From Gramella sp. MAR_2010_147 (lineage in GTDB: Bacteria > Bacteroidota > Bacteroidia > Flavobacteriales > Flavobacteriaceae): a DNA stretch of 64,000 nt. Under the pieces are notes generated by a model that was given only the letters and a program-made list of their open reading frames with translations, was not told the DNA's origin and ran no database searches. This document shows, piece by piece, positions 38,521 through 48,089 of the stretch. Both the position numbers and the translations under genes were made by a program. The stretch is taken from NCBI RefSeq assembly GCF_900105135.1, contig NZ_LT629741.1, positions 2,480,001-2,544,000 of the forward strand, in the 5' to 3' direction. Position 1 is the stretch's first letter. Every line of letters starts with the position of its first letter.

Positions 38521-39121
38521 TACTATCTATTAGTTCTTCCAGAGTTTTAATTCCTTTTAAGGTGCAAATAGCTCTCAGGTGATATTCCAGAAAATATTCC
38601 ATGAGCTTTGGATGGGTATACTCTTCAATCGGGAAAAGTTCAGTGTCTTTAATCCCCATCATTCCAACAAAGTGAATTCTGGTGATAAAATCTACGGGGA
38701 TTCCTTTTCTATAAAAACCATCCTCAATACCTCTTTCAATATTTCCCACCATACAATTTTCAAGCAGTTCAAACTGTTTGCTCTTTAAGCTTTCGTATGC
38801 TTTTGGGTAATATTTTTGAAGTTGATAATGTGGGGAGGTTTTTTCCCCTTTTAGATGATGCGACACAAAGTGTTTAATGTCGAAATTCTCTTTTATGGGG
38901 TTTTGTTTTTTTTCTCTAATTTCTTCAATACCGCAATTTATTTTTTCGACCACATGAAAACTGGTAGCTAATACAAGTTTGTTCTTTGTGGAAAAATGCG
39001 TGTAAATGGTCTTTTTAGATATTCCCATGGCTTCAGCAATATCATCCATGGTAACACTTTTAAAGCCATATGTTAGAAACATATCTGCGGCTGTATTTAA
39101 AATTTTATCTCTCACCTTCAT
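38510..39121 (-). CDS. TetR/AcrR-family repressor of the efflux operon
   Basis: 203 residues from ATG 39121. The N-terminal helix-turn-helix is AADMFLTYGFKSVTMDDIAE ... GISKKTIYTHFSTKNKL (residues about 10-56), the TetR pattern. The C-terminal ligand domain is variable. It is the first gene of its operon, so it probably represses itself and the pump genes. A palindrome over the promoter (39148-39175) is the likely operator. An in-frame TTG at 39136 lies inside the -7 element and is rejected. Confidence 0.92.
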   Translation of the reverse strand: MKVRDKILNTAADMFLTYGFKSVTMDDIAEAMGISKKTIYTHFSTKNKLVLATSFHVVEKINCGIEEIREKKQNPIKENFDIKHFVSHHLKGEKTSPHYQLQKYYPKAYESLKSKQFELLENCMVGNIERGIEDGFYRKGIPVDFITRIHFVGMMGIKDTELFPIEEYTHPKLMEYFLEYHLRAICTLKGIKTLEELIDSNEK

Positions 39122-39133
39122 TAAAATTTGGCG

Positions 39134-39175
39134 CAAAAATAAAACAAGGAAACTTTAAAAACAATAAAAGTTTCC
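39134..39175 (-). promoter_or_regulatory. Promoter and operator of the tetR-RND operon
   Basis: Reverse-strand TTG (39162-39164), 20-base spacer, TATTTTTG (39134-39141). The inverted repeat GGAAACTTT (39148-39156) / AAAGTTTCC (39167-39175), perfect over 9 bases with 10 between, covers the -33 element and spacer. Its position and symmetry fit a TetR-type operator. Confidence 0.75.
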
Positions 39176-39208
39176 AAAGTTTACTATTTTTTAACATGCG
39201 CTTAAAAT

Positions 39209-39237
39209 TTGAATTATATTCAATTATGGTATTTTAG
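39209..39237 (+). promoter_or_regulatory. Probable promoter of the polyprenyl synthase gene
   Basis: TTG at 39209-39211, 18-base spacer, TATTTTAG at 39230-39237, one base off TAnnTTTG. The ATG follows at 39257. An in-frame reading starting at this TTG is therefore not translated. Confidence 0.55.
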
Positions 39238-39256
39238 CGGAAAAATTTGTGACCGC

Positions 39257-40231
39257 ATGCTTGCCATTTCTGAGTATAGAGAAGCCATAACCAATTATTT
39301 GCAGGAAAGAATTAAGGTGAAAGAACCTGCGAACCTGTATGAGCCAATGGTTTATATATTGGAACAGGGAGGGAAAAGACTTCGTCCTGTTCTGGTTCTA
39401 ATGGCTTCAGAAATTTTTGACTGTGATTATAGAAAGGCTCTGGATGCAGCGTTGGCTATAGAGGTTTTTCATAATTTTTCTTTGGTTCATGATGATATCA
39501 TGGACGATGCCCCAATTAGAAGAGGAAAAGAGACCGTTCACGAGAAATGGGATGTTAATACCGGAATTCTTTCAGGGGATGCTATGCTTATAAACGCATA
39601 TCAGCTATTCGAAAATTATGAAGGCGATACTTTTAAGGAGCTTTCAAAACTTTTTACGAAAACAGCGATAGAGGTTTGTGAAGGGCAGCAATATGATATT
39701 GATTTTGAGACTCGTGATAATGTAAGTATTGACGATTACCTTAAAATGATTGAGTATAAAACGGCGGTTCTGGTTGGTGCTTCACTACAAATGGGGGCTA
39801 TCGTAGCTCAAACTTCTAAAGAATGCAAGGAAGCGATCTATCAATATGGCAGATTACTGGGAATTGCTTTTCAGCTTCAGGACGATTATCTGGATGCTTT
39901 TGGTGATCCCAAAACTTTTGGGAAGCAACCCGGAGGTGATATTATAGAAAATAAAAAGACATTTTTATATCTTAAGACACTGGAGCTTGCAAATAGAAGT
40001 GAGGCGCTTCAACTTGAGCATTTGTACACTATAAATCCTGTGGAGAACACTGGCAAAATTGAAGCGGTAAAAGCATTGTTTGAAAGTAGCGGCGCTGCAG
40101 AACTTACCAGAAAAGAGATTGAAAAATATACAGATAAAGCTTTTAAGATTCTTGAAAAAATCCAGTTGCCTGAAGATAAGAAGGAGCCACTGCAAAAGTT
40201 TGGTGAAATGTTGATGGAGAGACAGGTCTAA
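39257..40231 (+). CDS. Polyprenyl (all-trans) diphosphate synthase
   Basis: 324 residues from ATG 39257. The first Asp-rich motif is DDIMD (79-83) in LVHDDIMDDAPIRRG. The second is DDYLD (209-213) in LQDDYLDAFGDPKTFGKQPGGD. GGKRLRP is the substrate loop. The enzyme adds isopentenyl units to an allylic diphosphate, for menaquinone side chains or carotenoids; chain length cannot be read reliably. It is followed after 170 bases by sucA, which has its own -7 element. Confidence 0.92.
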   Translation: MLAISEYREAITNYLQERIKVKEPANLYEPMVYILEQGGKRLRPVLVLMASEIFDCDYRKALDAALAIEVFHNFSLVHDDIMDDAPIRRGKETVHEKWDVNTGILSGDAMLINAYQLFENYEGDTFKELSKLFTKTAIEVCEGQQYDIDFETRDNVSIDDYLKMIEYKTAVLVGASLQMGAIVAQTSKECKEAIYQYGRLLGIAFQLQDDYLDAFGDPKTFGKQPGGDIIENKKTFLYLKTLELANRSEALQLEHLYTINPVENTGKIEAVKALFESSGAAELTRKEIEKYTDKAFKILEKIQLPEDKKEPLQKFGEMLMERQV

Positions 40232-40353
40232 TTCTTCTTCTAAGCTCCTTTAAATTCTTAGCAATAATTTATCCATTTTCAGGCACTGTTAAAATTCCTA
40301 TAATCCAATAGAGAATTATCATAATGCCTGCAAGCTGTTTTTTTTAAAAATTG

Positions 40354-40361
40354 TATTTTTG
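40354..40361 (+). promoter_or_regulatory. -7 element of sucA
   Basis: TATTTTTG fits TAnnTTTG, 40 bases before ATG 40402. It excludes an in-frame start at TTG 40351, which overlaps it. Confidence 0.55.
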
Positions 40362-40401
40362 TGATGTTTTTAAAAACAAAAGAAACATTTGTTTCAATTT
40401 T

Positions 40402-43182
40402 ATGGATAGATTTTCATTTCTAAACGCTGCTCACACTGCATATTTCGCAGAACTTTACGATCAATATTTAAAACATCCTGATAGTGTTGAGCCCAGTTGG
40501 AGGGCTTTTTTTCAGGGATTTGACTTTGGAATGCAACAGGATGGCGTTTCTGAAGATATATTGGGAGAGGCTCCTGTAGATTTTGCCGAAGGAGAAATAC
40601 CAACTCATGTAATTAAAGAATTTCAGGTAATTCGATTAATTGACGGTTACAGAACCAGGGGACATTTATTTACCAAAACAAACCCCGTAAGAGAACGAAG
40701 AAAGTATACGCCAACACTGGATATTTCCAATTTTGGTCTGGATGAAAATGATCTAAATACCACTTTTAATGCAGGAGATATTCTGGGTATTGGGCCTACA
40801 TCTTTAAAAGAGATCATTAGACATCTTGAAAGGATCTATTGTGAATCTATTGGGATTGAATATATGTATATTCGAAAACCTGAGGAGATAGAATGGATTC
40901 AAAGCAAATTGAATGTTAATGAAAATCATCCAAAATTTGATGATTCCCAAAAGAAACAGATATTAAAGAAACTCAACGAAGCAGTTTCTTTTGAATCTTT
41001 CCTTCACACAAAATATGTTGGTCAAAAACGTTTTTCGCTGGAAGGTGGGGAAAGTTTGATTCCTGCGCTTGATGCGCTTGTTGAGAAAGCAGCTGAAATT
41101 GGAGTCAAAGAATTTGTAATGGGAATGGCTCACCGTGGAAGGCTTAATACCCTTACCAATATCTTCGGAAAAAGTGCTAAAGACATTTTTAGTGAGTTTG
41201 ACGGGAAAGACTACGAGCAGGATATTTTTGATGGAGATGTAAAATATCATCTTGGCTGGACTTCCTGCAGAACTACTGATAACGGAAAAGAGATCAATAT
41301 AAATATTGCGCCAAATCCTTCACACCTTGAAACCGTAGGGGCCGTAGTAGAAGGAATTACGCGTGCAAAGCAGGATCGTCGTTACGAAGGCGATAATTCT
41401 AAGGTACTTCCTATTCTTGTACATGGTGATGCAGCCATTGCAGGTCAGGGAATAGTTTACGAACTTGTACAGATGGCTCAGCTGGAAGGTTATGAAACCG
41501 GCGGGACCATTCATATTGTGGTAAATAACCAGATTGGATTTACAACGAATTATCTTGATGCGAGAAGCTCAACTTACTGTACAGATGTTGGGAAAGTCAC
41601 GCTGTCACCGGTATTGCATGTAAATGCAGATGATGCTGAGGCTGTAGTGCACGCAATACTCTTTGCACTGGATTTCAGAATGAAATTTAAGAGGGACGTA
41701 TTTATTGATCTTTTAGGTTATAGAAAATACGGTCATAACGAAGGAGATGAACCAAGGTTTACCCAGCCTAAGTTGTATAAAGCTATATCCAAGCATGAAA
41801 ATGCCAGGGATATTTATGCAGAGAAGCTTAAAAAGAGCAATATCATAGATGACAGCTATCTTCAAAAGCTGGAAGAAGAATATAAAGCTTCTCTGGAAGA
41901 GGAACTGGAAGACTCCAGAAAGGAGAAAACTACCAGGATCACTCCATTTATGGAAGATGAATGGGAAGGCTTTGAAAATGTTCAGGAAGATGAAATGATG
42001 AAGAATGTGGATACCACATTCGATCTTGAGAAACTTGATAAAGTAGCTGAAGCTATCTCTGAATTGCCGGAAGGCAAAAAGTTTATGAGAAAGATCAAAA
42101 AGATCATAGACGGCAGAAAGAAAATGTATTTTGAAGATAATAAGCTGGACTGGTCTATGGCTGAACATTTGGCGTATGGATCTTTGATGGCAGAAGGTTA
42201 TAATATTAGAATAAGCGGCCAGGATAGCGAGCGTGGAACGTTCTCTCATCGTCATGCCGTGGTGAAAGTAGAAGACAGTGAAGAAGAGATCATTCTTCAT
42301 AATAATATAAAAGACAGGGACGGAGATTTTTTCATTTATAACTCTCTGCTATCAGAATATGGAGTGGTAGGTTTCGATTATGGTTATGCTATGGCAAGCC
42401 CAACCACGCTTGCCATATGGGAAGCACAATTTGGAGATTTTGTGAATGGTGCGCAGATCATGATAGATCAATATATCTCTGCAGCAGAAGATAAATGGAA
42501 ACTTCAAAACGGACTGGTAATGTTACTGCCGCATGGTTATGAAGGCCAGGGAGCAGAACACTCTTCAGGTAGAATGGAGCGTTTTCTTCAGCTTTGTGCA
42601 AAAGATAATATGTATGTGGCAGATGTTTCTACTCCTGCGAACATGTTCCATATTTTAAGAAGACAAATGAAGGCGAAGTTCAGAAAGCCATTGATCATCT
42701 TTACGCCAAAAAGTTTATTGCGTCATTCAAGAGTAATTTCTATTAAAGAAGAATTTGCAACTGGAAGTTTTCAGACTCTTATAGATGATGATGAGGCTAA
42801 AGTGGAGAAGATCAAAACACTGGTATTTTGTACAGGAAAGTTTTATTACGATCTTTTGAAGCATAGAGAAGAGAATGAAAGAGATGATGTGGCACTGGTA
42901 AGGATAGAACAACTTTTCCCATTACCAATTTCTAAGATGAAAGAGATGATGGAGAAGTACAAGAATGCTGATGATGTAGTATGGGCTCAGGAAGAACCAA
43001 GAAATATGGGGGCTTATGGCCATTTACTACTTCATTTTGAAGAAGCTAGAAAATTCAGGGTTTGCAGCCGTAAATTTTATGGATCTCCAGCAGCTGGTAG
43101 TTCGGTTCGTTTTAAAAAGCGTCACGAACGTGTAATTAACAGCGTGTTTGATAAGAATTTAAACGAAGAAGAGAATAATTAA
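40402..43182 (+). CDS. sucA: 2-oxoglutarate dehydrogenase E1 component
   Basis: 926 residues from ATG 40402 (MDRFSFLNAAHTAYFAELYD), the conserved beginning that docks to E2. GMAHRGRLN, the ThDP motif GDAAIAGQGIVYE ... NNQIGFTTN and the second-half LLPHGYEGQGAEHSS are diagnostic. It decarboxylates 2-oxoglutarate and passes the succinyl group to the lipoyl arm of E2. sucB starts 43 bases downstream. The gene for E3 is not in the window. Confidence 0.97.
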   Translation: MDRFSFLNAAHTAYFAELYDQYLKHPDSVEPSWRAFFQGFDFGMQQDGVSEDILGEAPVDFAEGEIPTHVIKEFQVIRLIDGYRTRGHLFTKTNPVRERRKYTPTLDISNFGLDENDLNTTFNAGDILGIGPTSLKEIIRHLERIYCESIGIEYMYIRKPEEIEWIQSKLNVNENHPKFDDSQKKQILKKLNEAVSFESFLHTKYVGQKRFSLEGGESLIPALDALVEKAAEIGVKEFVMGMAHRGRLNTLTNIFGKSAKDIFSEFDGKDYEQDIFDGDVKYHLGWTSCRTTDNGKEININIAPNPSHLETVGAVVEGITRAKQDRRYEGDNSKVLPILVHGDAAIAGQGIVYELVQMAQLEGYETGGTIHIVVNNQIGFTTNYLDARSSTYCTDVGKVTLSPVLHVNADDAEAVVHAILFALDFRMKFKRDVFIDLLGYRKYGHNEGDEPRFTQPKLYKAISKHENARDIYAEKLKKSNIIDDSYLQKLEEEYKASLEEELEDSRKEKTTRITPFMEDEWEGFENVQEDEMMKNVDTTFDLEKLDKVAEAISELPEGKKFMRKIKKIIDGRKKMYFEDNKLDWSMAEHLAYGSLMAEGYNIRISGQDSERGTFSHRHAVVKVEDSEEEIILHNNIKDRDGDFFIYNSLLSEYGVVGFDYGYAMASPTTLAIWEAQFGDFVNGAQIMIDQYISAAEDKWKLQNGLVMLLPHGYEGQGAEHSSGRMERFLQLCAKDNMYVADVSTPANMFHILRRQMKAKFRKPLIIFTPKSLLRHSRVISIKEEFATGSFQTLIDDDEAKVEKIKTLVFCTGKFYYDLLKHREENERDDVALVRIEQLFPLPISKMKEMMEKYKNADDVVWAQEEPRNMGAYGHLLLHFEEARKFRVCSRKFYGSPAAGSSVRFKKRHERVINSVFDKNLNEEENN

Positions 43183-43225
43183 GAATCAATTTCCTGAATT
43201 TCAGGAACCAAAATAGATAACAATC

Positions 43226-44506
43226 ATGGCCTTAGAAATGAAAGTTCCTTCACCCGGGGAATCCATCACTGAAGTTGAAATAGCCCAGTGGCTGGTAGAA
43301 GACGGGGATTACGTTGAAAAAGATCAGGCAGTTGCCGAAGTAGATAGTGATAAAGCAACCCTTGAACTTCCTGCGGAGGCGAGTGGTGTTATTACATTAA
43401 AGGCTGAAGAAGGTGATGTGGTAGAGGTTGGCGAGGTTGTTTGCCTAATTGATACCGAAGCAGAAAAATCAGGCGGAGATAAGAAGGATGACTCAGGTGA
43501 TAAATCAGCTGAAAAGGAGGAGAAAGAACGCCAGGAAAAGACGGAAGACAAGAAAGATAGTGATAAAGCAGAGGCTAAAACTGAAACTCCTTCAAAATCC
43601 AGTACTCCAAATCAGAAGCAGGATACCTATGCTACAGGAAGTCCATCTCCTGCAGCCAAGAAGATATTGGATGAAAAAGGAATGGATCCAAAAGAGGTAA
43701 AAGGTTCGGGTAAAGACGGTCGTGTTACTAAACAGGATGCAGTTGAAGCTAAAGCTTCTATGGGATCTCCGGGAACTGGTTCGCGAGGAGAAGAGAAGAA
43801 AAAAATGTCTATGTTTCGTCGTAAACTGGCAGAACGTCTGGTAAGTGCTAAAAACGATACGGCGATGCTAACTACTTTTAACGAAGTAGATATGTCTCCA
43901 ATTTTTGAGCTTAGAAAGAAATATAAGGAAGAATTTAAAGATAAACACGGGGTGAGCTTAGGGTTTATGTCTTTCTTTACTTTGGCGGTTATTCGTGCTT
44001 TAGATGAATATCCTGCAGTAAACTCCATGATAGATGGGGATTATCAGGTAAGTTATGATTATAAAGATATTAGTATAGCGGTTTCCGGTCCTAAAGGTCT
44101 TACAGTGCCGGTAATTAGAAATGCTGAAAACTTAAGTTTCCGCGGAGTGGAAGCTGAAGTGAAACGCCTTGCTTTAAGAGCTCGTGATGGAAAGATCACA
44201 GTAGATGAAATGACTGGAGGGACCTTTACAATTACCAATGGTGGTGTTTTTGGATCTATGCTTTCAACACCAATTATCAACCCTCCACAAAGTGCAATTT
44301 TAGGAATGCATAATATCGTTGAGAGACCGGTGGCGATCGATGGGCATGTAGAGATTAGGCCTATTATGTACGTTGCCTTGTCTTACGATCATAGGATCAT
44401 TGACGGTAAAGAATCTGTTGGATTTCTTGTTGCTATTAAAGAGGCTTTAGAAAATCCAGAGGAATTATTAATGGATAATGATATAAAAAGAGCTCTGGAA
44501 TTGTAG
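43226..44506 (+). CDS. sucB: Dihydrolipoyllysine succinyltransferase (OGDH E2)
   Basis: 426 residues. The lipoyl domain has Lys43 in [14 protein letters not shown] long acidic/Lys-rich linker (about 85-135) precedes the peripheral-subunit-binding domain ([20 protein letters not shown]). The catalytic domain ends with [15 protein letters not shown], with the HxxxDG site. It forms the core of the 2-oxoglutarate dehydrogenase complex with SucA. A terminator follows. Confidence 0.97.
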   Translation: MALEMKVPSPGESITEVEIAQWLVEDGDYVEKDQAVAEVDSDKATLELPAEASGVITLKAEEGDVVEVGEVVCLIDTEAEKSGGDKKDDSGDKSAEKEEKERQEKTEDKKDSDKAEAKTETPSKSSTPNQKQDTYATGSPSPAAKKILDEKGMDPKEVKGSGKDGRVTKQDAVEAKASMGSPGTGSRGEEKKKMSMFRRKLAERLVSAKNDTAMLTTFNEVDMSPIFELRKKYKEEFKDKHGVSLGFMSFFTLAVIRALDEYPAVNSMIDGDYQVSYDYKDISIAVSGPKGLTVPVIRNAENLSFRGVEAEVKRLALRARDGKITVDEMTGGTFTITNGGVFGSMLSTPIINPPQSAILGMHNIVERPVAIDGHVEIRPIMYVALSYDHRIIDGKESVGFLVAIKEALENPEELLMDNDIKRALEL

Positions 44507-44527
44507 AGTTTTTGGTGAAAGGAAATA

Positions 44528-44560
44528 AAAAAAGGGTTAGCAGGAGCTGACCCTTTTTTA
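44528..44560 (+). terminator. Terminator of sucAB
   Basis: Stem AAAGGGTTAGC/GCTGACCCTTT with one G-U pair, loop AGGA, T-run after it. 22 bases from the sucB stop. Confidence 0.9.
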
Positions 44561-44748
44561 TTCTAACAAAAATTAAAACAAAACTAACAAACGAAGTACA
44601 TTCAATGCTAAGATCCCCACAACTGAAATGGCCAGGATAAGAAAAATTAGATGTGTGGAAACTTTAGTTTTGATACGTCTTAAAATTTAAATTGTAATCA
44701 TTCAAATTTAAAATTTTAAGCTGCTCGGGTCAAAGGGGATTTTTCCCT

Positions 44749-45183
44749 TTATTTTAAATATAAAGCCTTGTTTTTATAATCAATCACGGCTTTTCCTTTT
44801 TTGAGAATATCTGCACCTATAATACCCTGTACTTTTTCAGCTTTATGATTTATAAGGGCTTCGTTTACATGTTTAAGATCGAATAAAACAAGATCTATTT
44901 TCTTCTTTTTCCAGGTTTTTATTTCTATTCGATTTTTTTGAGACACCTGAGTAAGCATATTGGTAGCTCCGGCTCCTGCAGCTTTTATATCACTATCTTC
45001 TGACAGCAGATCAAAATGTTCAACTGCATCGATGCCCACACAAGTACTGGAAGCACCAGTATCCAGAATAAAATTTCCTTCAATATCGTTGATCTTAGCA
45101 ACTAATTCCAGATGATTTGTTTTAGTATATTTTAGTTTTATGCGGTGGTAACCTTTTTCTTCTAGCAGCTTTTTTAGAGACAT
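44749..45183 (-). CDS. Retropepsin-like aspartic protease
   Basis: 144 residues, no signal peptide. The catalytic motif is ILDTGASST (Asp41), followed by a flap-like region and the second-half hydrophobic segment VQGIIGADILKKGKAVIDY, the retroviral-protease-like (clan AA) fold. Such single-domain proteins would act as homodimers. No partner gene is adjacent; it is divergent from the FAD protein. Substrate unknown. Confidence 0.85.
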   Translation of the reverse strand: MSLKKLLEEKGYHRIKLKYTKTNHLELVAKINDIEGNFILDTGASSTCVGIDAVEHFDLLSEDSDIKAAGAGATNMLTQVSQKNRIEIKTWKKKKIDLVLFDLKHVNEALINHKAEKVQGIIGADILKKGKAVIDYKNKALYLK

Positions 45184-45278
45184 TCTTTTTATTGCAAATA
45201 TATGATTATAGGGGATAGGTAAATAATGATTTACTTTTCTGAAAGCAGTTAAATTTCAATTTTAGCATAAATCCGTAC

Positions 45279-45286
45279 TATCTTTG
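45279..45286 (+). promoter_or_regulatory. -7 element of the FAD-dependent oxidoreductase gene
   Basis: TATCTTTG fits TAnnTTTG and ends 6 bases before ATG 45293. An upstream in-frame TTG (45284) overlaps it and cannot be the start. Confidence 0.5.
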
Positions 45287-45292
45287 CGCCTT

Positions 45293-46852
45293 ATGAGCAC
45301 AATGGTACAAATTACGGCATTGCCACATGAACAGGATGATCATCACCTATTGTTAAATAGAGCGATTCGGAAATCAAATATTCGAAAAGATGATATTGGA
45401 GACTGGCGAATTAGAAAACGTTCTATAGATGCCCGTAAAAACCCTGTAAGACTTAATCTTCAAATAGAAATTTGGAGAAATGGTGAAGAAAAGTCTGCGA
45501 TTACACCATTCGTGTATCAAAATGTTTCAGAAGCTAAAAAAATAGCTATTGTTGGTGCAGGACCTGCAGGTTTATACGCAGCATTGCGCGCTGTGGAAGC
45601 GGGGCTAAAACCAATAGTTTTTGAAAGGGGAAAAGATGTAAGATCCAGAAGGCACGATCTGGCTAAGATCAATAAAGAACAAATTGTAAATCCGGAATCA
45701 AATTATTGTTTTGGAGAAGGTGGTGCTGGAACATATTCAGATGGGAAATTGTATACACGATCCAAAAAGCGGGGTAACGTTTTAAAAGCTTTAGAGTGGT
45801 TCGTAGAATTTGGGGCAGATCCTGATATTCTGGTAGATGCGCATCCTCATATTGGCACTAATAAATTACCCAGGATTATTACAGCCATGCGTGAAGCCAT
45901 TATAAAGGTTGGAGGAGAAGTACACTTTAACTCCAAACTTACCGATCTTAAATTGAAAGAAGATAGTATTGAGGCGATTGAGATCAATGCAGAGAAATGG
46001 CATTCTTTTGATGATGTTATTCTGGCAACAGGCCATTCAGCCAGAGATATATTTCACCTGTTACATGACAAAAAAATTAAAATAGAAGCTAAGCCTTTCG
46101 CTTTAGGTGTTCGTATTGAACATCAACAAAAATTAATTGATCATATTCAATATCATGGGGATGATGAAAATCCTTATTTGCCGCCTGCTTCTTATACTTT
46201 GGTAGAGCAGGTAGATGGGATGGGGGTTTATTCATTTTGTATGTGCCCGGGAGGTATTATCGCTCCCTGTGCTACACAACAGGAAGAGGTAGTAACGAAT
46301 GGCTGGAGTCCAAGTAAGCGCAATAATCCATATTCTAATTCAGGTATAGTGGTAAGTATTGAGCCAGCCGATCTCCCGAACTTTAAGCCGAATGATCCTT
46401 TTGTATGTCTTGATTTTCAGAAATTAGTGGAAAAAAAATGCTGGGAAGCTGCGGGGAGAACTCAAAGGGTTCCGGCACAGCGTATGAAAGATTTTGTAGA
46501 AAGGAAGGTTTCGAAAGATTTTCCGAAAACCTCTTATCAACCGGGTATAGTAAGCGTGGATCTTAATAAGGTTCTTCCAGATCTTATAGCGCGCCGATTA
46601 AGAAAAGCATTTATGAAATTCGGTAAAAAACTGAAAGGCTATTATACTAATGATGCCGTATTACATGCCCCGGAAAGCAGGACTTCCTCTCCTATATTAA
46701 TTCCGCGTAATGCTGAAACTTTAGAACATGTAGAAGTAAAAGGACTCTATCCATGTGGAGAGGGCGCTGGTTATGCCGGAGGAATTGTTTCCGCAGCAAT
46801 AGATGGGATTAATTGTGTAGATGCGATTGTAAAGAAATATGAGTTACGTTGA
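45293..46852 (+). CDS. FAD-dependent oxidoreductase (COG2509-like)
   Basis: 519 residues from ATG 45293. An N-terminal domain of about 80 residues precedes the FAD-binding GxGxxG in VGAGPAGLYAALRA (88-93). GEGGAGTYSDGKLYTR and the late GEGAGYAGGIVSAAIDG are characteristic of this uncharacterised family of large flavoproteins. No operon partner. The reaction is unknown. Its 3' side is followed by the dnaE-derived fragment rather than by a terminator. Confidence 0.88.
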   Translation: MSTMVQITALPHEQDDHHLLLNRAIRKSNIRKDDIGDWRIRKRSIDARKNPVRLNLQIEIWRNGEEKSAITPFVYQNVSEAKKIAIVGAGPAGLYAALRAVEAGLKPIVFERGKDVRSRRHDLAKINKEQIVNPESNYCFGEGGAGTYSDGKLYTRSKKRGNVLKALEWFVEFGADPDILVDAHPHIGTNKLPRIITAMREAIIKVGGEVHFNSKLTDLKLKEDSIEAIEINAEKWHSFDDVILATGHSARDIFHLLHDKKIKIEAKPFALGVRIEHQQKLIDHIQYHGDDENPYLPPASYTLVEQVDGMGVYSFCMCPGGIIAPCATQQEEVVTNGWSPSKRNNPYSNSGIVVSIEPADLPNFKPNDPFVCLDFQKLVEKKCWEAAGRTQRVPAQRMKDFVERKVSKDFPKTSYQPGIVSVDLNKVLPDLIARRLRKAFMKFGKKLKGYYTNDAVLHAPESRTSSPILIPRNAETLEHVEVKGLYPCGEGAGYAGGIVSAAIDGINCVDAIVKKYELR

Positions 46853-47245
46853 GCACAGTTGAATTGTGAGTTTAATTCCCAACTCTTATTTTAAAGCCCG
46901 ATTCCACCAGTCTTGGATCTGTTTAGGTGGGCTGTTTCGAGATCCTCTTTATATCCAGAAATATATAAAATAGATCTTTTATATAGAGTAAAACATATAG
47001 TTAGATTTAATTTATTTTTTTTTAGTCTTAAAGGTTGCACAGTGTTTTTGGCAAATTTTAATAATAAAATTAACAATGCATAAATAGGAATTTTCAAAGG
47101 TTTCTTACATTCTATTGTGTTATAAATCAATATAATAAGTGTTTTGGACGGATATTTTTGAAAGATATCGAGTATTCTAATGATACCAATAATTTCGATT
47201 TTCTTATAATTACTTTTATCATGAAAACATTGATAATCATTTATT
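46853..47245. other. Gene-free AT-rich region upstream of the islet lipoprotein
   Basis: Holds the dnaE 3'-end remnant (46891-46985), then about 260 very AT-rich bases without a credible gene. A reverse-strand frame of 133 codons across it lacks any recognisable domain and is treated as chance. TATTTTTG at 47153-47160 is a possible -7 element for the lipoprotein gene, 85 bases from its ATG. Confidence 0.55.
46891..46985 (-). pseudogene. Decayed fragment of a dnaE 3' end
   Basis: Bases 46891-46924 match the end of dnaE (48148-48181) at 32 of 34 positions in the same orientation. Both differences are synonymous in the dnaE frame (TDPRLVESGFK encoded in both). Upstream on the reverse strand the same frame reads KDLFYIFLDIKRISKQPT, a stop, then TDPRLVESG. 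This resembles dnaE's EDLGYISINVKWISRQAVQ. It is too short to be functional. It marks the far edge of the islet holding the lipoprotein gene. Confidence 0.7.
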
Positions 47246-48085
47246 ATGAAGAAGTATTTTTTTATTAACGCTATGCTGGGGTTATTATTCATGGGGTGCT
47301 CCGTAGATAATGGCGAAATGAATTTAGAAGAAGATCAACTTTTAATTGCAAATTCGATATTAGATGTTGAGGGATGTGTATCAGAAACCTATGATTTAAA
47401 TAGTAATTCTGAAGAAAAATTAGGAACATTCATTATTACCAATGATTTGGATGAGCTATACTTAAATTTCACCTCTGTTGAAGGCTATAAAATTTCTAAA
47501 ATTAATTATGAGGTAGCGGTGAGTGAAGATGACTTACCTATCAATAACGGAGGTATTATTGTTAGTCAGTTAGAGCATTCTGAAAAGTTTTCACCTGCTA
47601 TTGATTATTTGGGAGATAGTTTTTCTCTGGATAGTTTCGGAGAGACAATTCCTGCTTTTTTAGTTGTAGCAGCTAGAATTCAATATATGGATGAATCTGG
47701 AGAAACCTATGCAGTTTGGGTTGGAAATAAAATGGCTGGAAAAAACAACAGTAAATTTTTAGAATATCCAATTTGCATACCTCAACAGGAGCCGGTGTGT
47801 GAGGTTGATGCAGGTTCAGATAATTCGGTAACTCATTCTTATAGACAATTACTTACACTTGGGTTAGTATCTGCTGACGTTAAAGAGATGTATTTAGATT
47901 TATTAGAAGATGGTGTTAGCCGTGAAGGCACTTTTGATCCTACGATCACACAAATTCTTAATTTTATATATGCGAATGAAGCTAATAGATATGGAGAACA
48001 CTCTACAACTTATACTGTCACAAATGAATTAAATGGTGAATTTTGCACAGATTCTACCTTATTGACTATTACCATTACTCCATAG
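47246..48085 (+). CDS. Hypothetical surface lipoprotein inside the islet
   Basis: 279 residues with lipobox LFMGC. The N-terminal part is beta-rich with no known match. The C-terminal 80 residues (CEVDAGSDNSVTHSYRQLLT ... LLEDGVSREGTF ... TTYTVTNELNGEFCTDST) resemble a small cysteine-bracketed domain that I recall in flavobacterial surface proteins. It is markedly AT-rich. It is flanked by the two dnaE 3'-end copies and converges on dnaE with a shared long palindrome. Confidence 0.72.
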   Translation: MKKYFFINAMLGLLFMGCSVDNGEMNLEEDQLLIANSILDVEGCVSETYDLNSNSEEKLGTFIITNDLDELYLNFTSVEGYKISKINYEVAVSEDDLPINNGGIIVSQLEHSEKFSPAIDYLGDSFSLDSFGETIPAFLVVAARIQYMDESGETYAVWVGNKMAGKNNSKFLEYPICIPQQEPVCEVDAGSDNSVTHSYRQLLTLGLVSADVKEMYLDLLEDGVSREGTFDPTITQILNFIYANEANRYGEHSTTYTVTNELNGEFCTDSTLLTITITP

Positions 48086-48089
48086 TATA

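Noticed and set aside
41713..42300. 195-codon reverse-strand frame inside sucA
   Set aside because: Lies wholly within the well-conserved sucA coding sequence and has the Phe/Leu-rich composition of an antisense shadow.
46891..47292. 133-codon reverse-strand frame in the islet edge
   Set aside because: Very AT-driven composition, no domain, and its C-terminus reads the dnaE remnant out of frame; it also overlaps the lipoprotein start.
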